Shown here: in pieces, positions 23,840 through 24,823 of the stretch
Layout of the letters: each line of letters starts with the position of its first letter
Numbering within the stretch: position 1 is the stretch's first letter
DNA from: a virus
DNA length: 24,823 nt
Strand: one strand, 5' to 3'
Virus record (IMG/VR): IMGVR_UViG_3300046514_000096
Span: 1-24,823 of that record
Program-made: the position numbers and the translations under genes
Notes under the pieces: model-generated
What the model was told of the DNA's origin: nothing
Seen by the model: the letters and a program-made list of their open reading frames with translations, nothing else
The model's database searches: none

Positions 23840-24413
23840 TAGAATTCTCTTTCATGACTGCCAAGTCTGCTTTCAACTGGTCAATCTCTTTCTGTAATTC
23901 AAATGCCTGATGTGCGCTCATGCCTATATTTACAGCTTCCATTAACTGCTTAATTTCACCGGCTGTAAAGTCACCTGATGCAGCTTGTTTAAGCAGTTGT
24001 GAATAGTGTTCGTTTGGCTTTGCATTGGGATCAAGAGTAAGTCTGATACGTGAGTTCTTTCCTATACCGAATCGTGACCACCCTATCATCTTCCAGTATT
24101 CAAACTTGTTATTTGTGGTTCCCGGAAGATTTATCTCGTCTTTGATCTCACGACCCATCCGTTCCCAGTTCTCTCTGGAAAACATCTTGGCGAGACAGTA
24201 GCATTCGAGAAATAGTTCATATTTATTTAACCATTCATAGAAAGTGCAATCGGGAATCATGGATTCCACACAGAAAGCACTATAGGTTCCCTTCTCTGGA
24301 TTTGACATGATTGTCAGAACTAAAGCGCAATGCTTTGCTTCATCATATCCATCATGGCCAGCTTCTCTCTTTTCCTTTAATTTTTTGTATATCGCAAGAC
24401 CGTCAATTGCCAT
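23802..24413 (-). CDS. Terminase small subunit-like DNA-packaging protein, 203 aa
   Basis: Small terminases recognise the packaging site and hand DNA to the large subunit. The N-terminal half has the expected helix-turn-helix: residues about 41-72 read TYSAFCVESMIPDCTFYEWL followed by NKYELFLECY, close to the TFYxWL pattern of TerS proteins. A middle WKMIGWSRFGIGKNSRI segment is followed by GDFTAGEIKQLMEA (137-150) and a coiled coil (about 153-178), which could make the oligomer ring. It is the first gene of the late operon, while its partner, the large subunit, lies at the far end. AAAGG lies 7 bases before the ATG. It could instead be another HTH packaging or regulatory protein. Confidence 0.68.
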   Translation of the reverse strand: MAIDGLAIYKKLKEKREAGHDGYDEAKHCALVLTIMSNPEKGTYSAFCVESMIPDCTFYEWLNKYELFLECYCLAKMFSRENWERMGREIKDEINLPGTTNNKFEYWKMIGWSRFGIGKNSRIRLTLDPNAKPNEHYSQLLKQAASGDFTAGEIKQLMEAVNIGMSAHQAFELQKEIDQLKADLAVMKENSNGNNTFADKRTP

Positions 24414-24475
24414 ATTTGACCTTTACCTGATATAATTGATCACATTATAATCTATATTTTAAGGAATACAAATAA
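24414..24475. promoter_or_regulatory. Divergent promoter region
   Basis: A 62-base spacer between two diverging genes. On the plus strand, TTTACC (24422-24427) and a perfect TATAAT (24446-24451) are 18 bases apart. The -10 lies in a palindromic ATTATAAT (24444-24451), so the minus strand also reads TATAAT (24449-24444), with only a weak -35 (TTTGTA, 24472-24467). A second TATAAT lies at 24431-24436. AAGGAA (24461-24466) serves the plus-strand gene. Confidence 0.5.
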
Positions 24476-24823
24476 ATGCTGGACGCTGCACAACTCAAGC
24501 AACTAATCATCAAGCCAGCACTCACCGATTTAAATCTTTATAGCGAAGAAGCTGCCACTTTATTGCTTTTTACCTGCGCTGTCGAATCTGTTGGTGGAAC
24601 TTATATTCATCAAGTTAATGGCCCTGCTCTTGGTATCTACCAAATGGAACCAGCAACTTATAATGATATATGGGTTAACTTCATCGCTCACAGACAAGCT
24701 CTAAAGCTGCAGCTACTCCATAACTTCAATGCACCTGTCATGCCCGATGAACTCAGGATGATATACGATCTTAGATTCGCAACCGCAATGGCAAGACTTC
24801 ATTATCTGAGAATCCCTGAAGTT
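24476..24823 (+). CDS. Lysozyme/transglycosylase-like phage protein, N-terminal 116 aa
   Basis: The only plus-strand gene recognised; it is cut by the right edge after 116 codons. Begins MLDAAQLKQLIIKPALTDL. The block TCAVESVGGTYIHQ (E37) followed by GPALGIYQMEPATYNDIW (49-66) has the form of a lysozyme-fold muramidase: a catalytic Glu at a helix end, then a G-x-G-xx-QM loop as in transglycosylases. It would cleave peptidoglycan in lysis or DNA entry. AAGGAA lies 9 bases before the ATG, and a promoter-like sequence is upstream. The ejection proteins in this window lack such a domain, which may make this gene more important. Activity is inferred. Confidence 0.6.
   Translation, partial: MLDAAQLKQLIIKPALTDLNLYSEEAATLLLFTCAVESVGGTYIHQVNGPALGIYQMEPATYNDIWVNFIAHRQALKLQLLHNFNAPVMPDELRMIYDLRFATAMARLHYLRIPEV

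Noticed and set aside
1-24823. Stop-codon reassignment suggested by the TAA in front of the terminase
   Set aside because: TAA, TAG and TGA all end well-supported genes elsewhere in the window, including tight start/stop overlaps, so a global code change is not supported.

Overview
This window is about 25 kb of a tailed double-stranded DNA phage (or an integrated copy of one) with a podovirus, T7-like virion plan. The evidence is the connected set of TerS-like protein, portal, scaffold, major capsid protein, tail adaptor, tail nozzle, three internal virion (ejection) proteins, a tail fibre with a phage-type N-terminal anchor, and a large terminase. No sheath, tube, tape-measure or baseplate genes are seen, which argues for a short tail. 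Internal virion proteins of this kind point to a Gram-negative host, but nothing here identifies the host. The DNA is AT-rich by eye (composition was not computed) and gene-dense, and nearly everything is on the minus strand.

Layout in the direction of transcription (right to left). A divergent, promoter-like spacer at 24414-24475 separates a lysozyme-like gene (plus strand, cut by the window edge) from the late operon. The late operon reads TerS-like (24413), a 44-aa overlapping ORF, a 144-aa protein, portal, a 106-aa protein, scaffold, major capsid protein (with a likely promoter of its own), a virion surface protein, adaptor, nozzle, ejection proteins of 167, 765 and 1377 aa, tail fibre, a 107-aa coiled-coil protein, a 54-aa small protein and the large terminase (to 3748). 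The head, tail and DNA-delivery parts are therefore in one transcription unit. The two terminase subunits lie at opposite ends of it, about 19 kb apart.

A roughly 430-bp stretch without a convincing gene (3321-3747) follows the large terminase. It holds an 11-bp tandem repeat, clustered G-runs, a strong hairpin and a sigma70-like promoter. The promoter faces a second minus-strand cluster (3320 to the left edge). That cluster starts with a 46-aa ORF and a J-domain protein. Short, tightly overlapping genes of unknown function follow, three of them carrying cysteine motifs of zinc-ribbon type. In position and style this looks like an accessory or early-gene operon.

The observation most worth a second look is the start of the large terminase. 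The sequence conserved in such enzymes, including the likely adenine-binding Gln motif, continues upstream of the only in-frame ATG, and no ATG, GTG or TTG is available before the TAA that ends the preceding small gene. A non-AUG start, a -1 frameshift, stop-codon readthrough or a sequence error must explain it. Several genes shorter than about 60 codons were found by reading between and across the larger genes. No CRISPR array, tRNA, rRNA or insertion sequence was seen.
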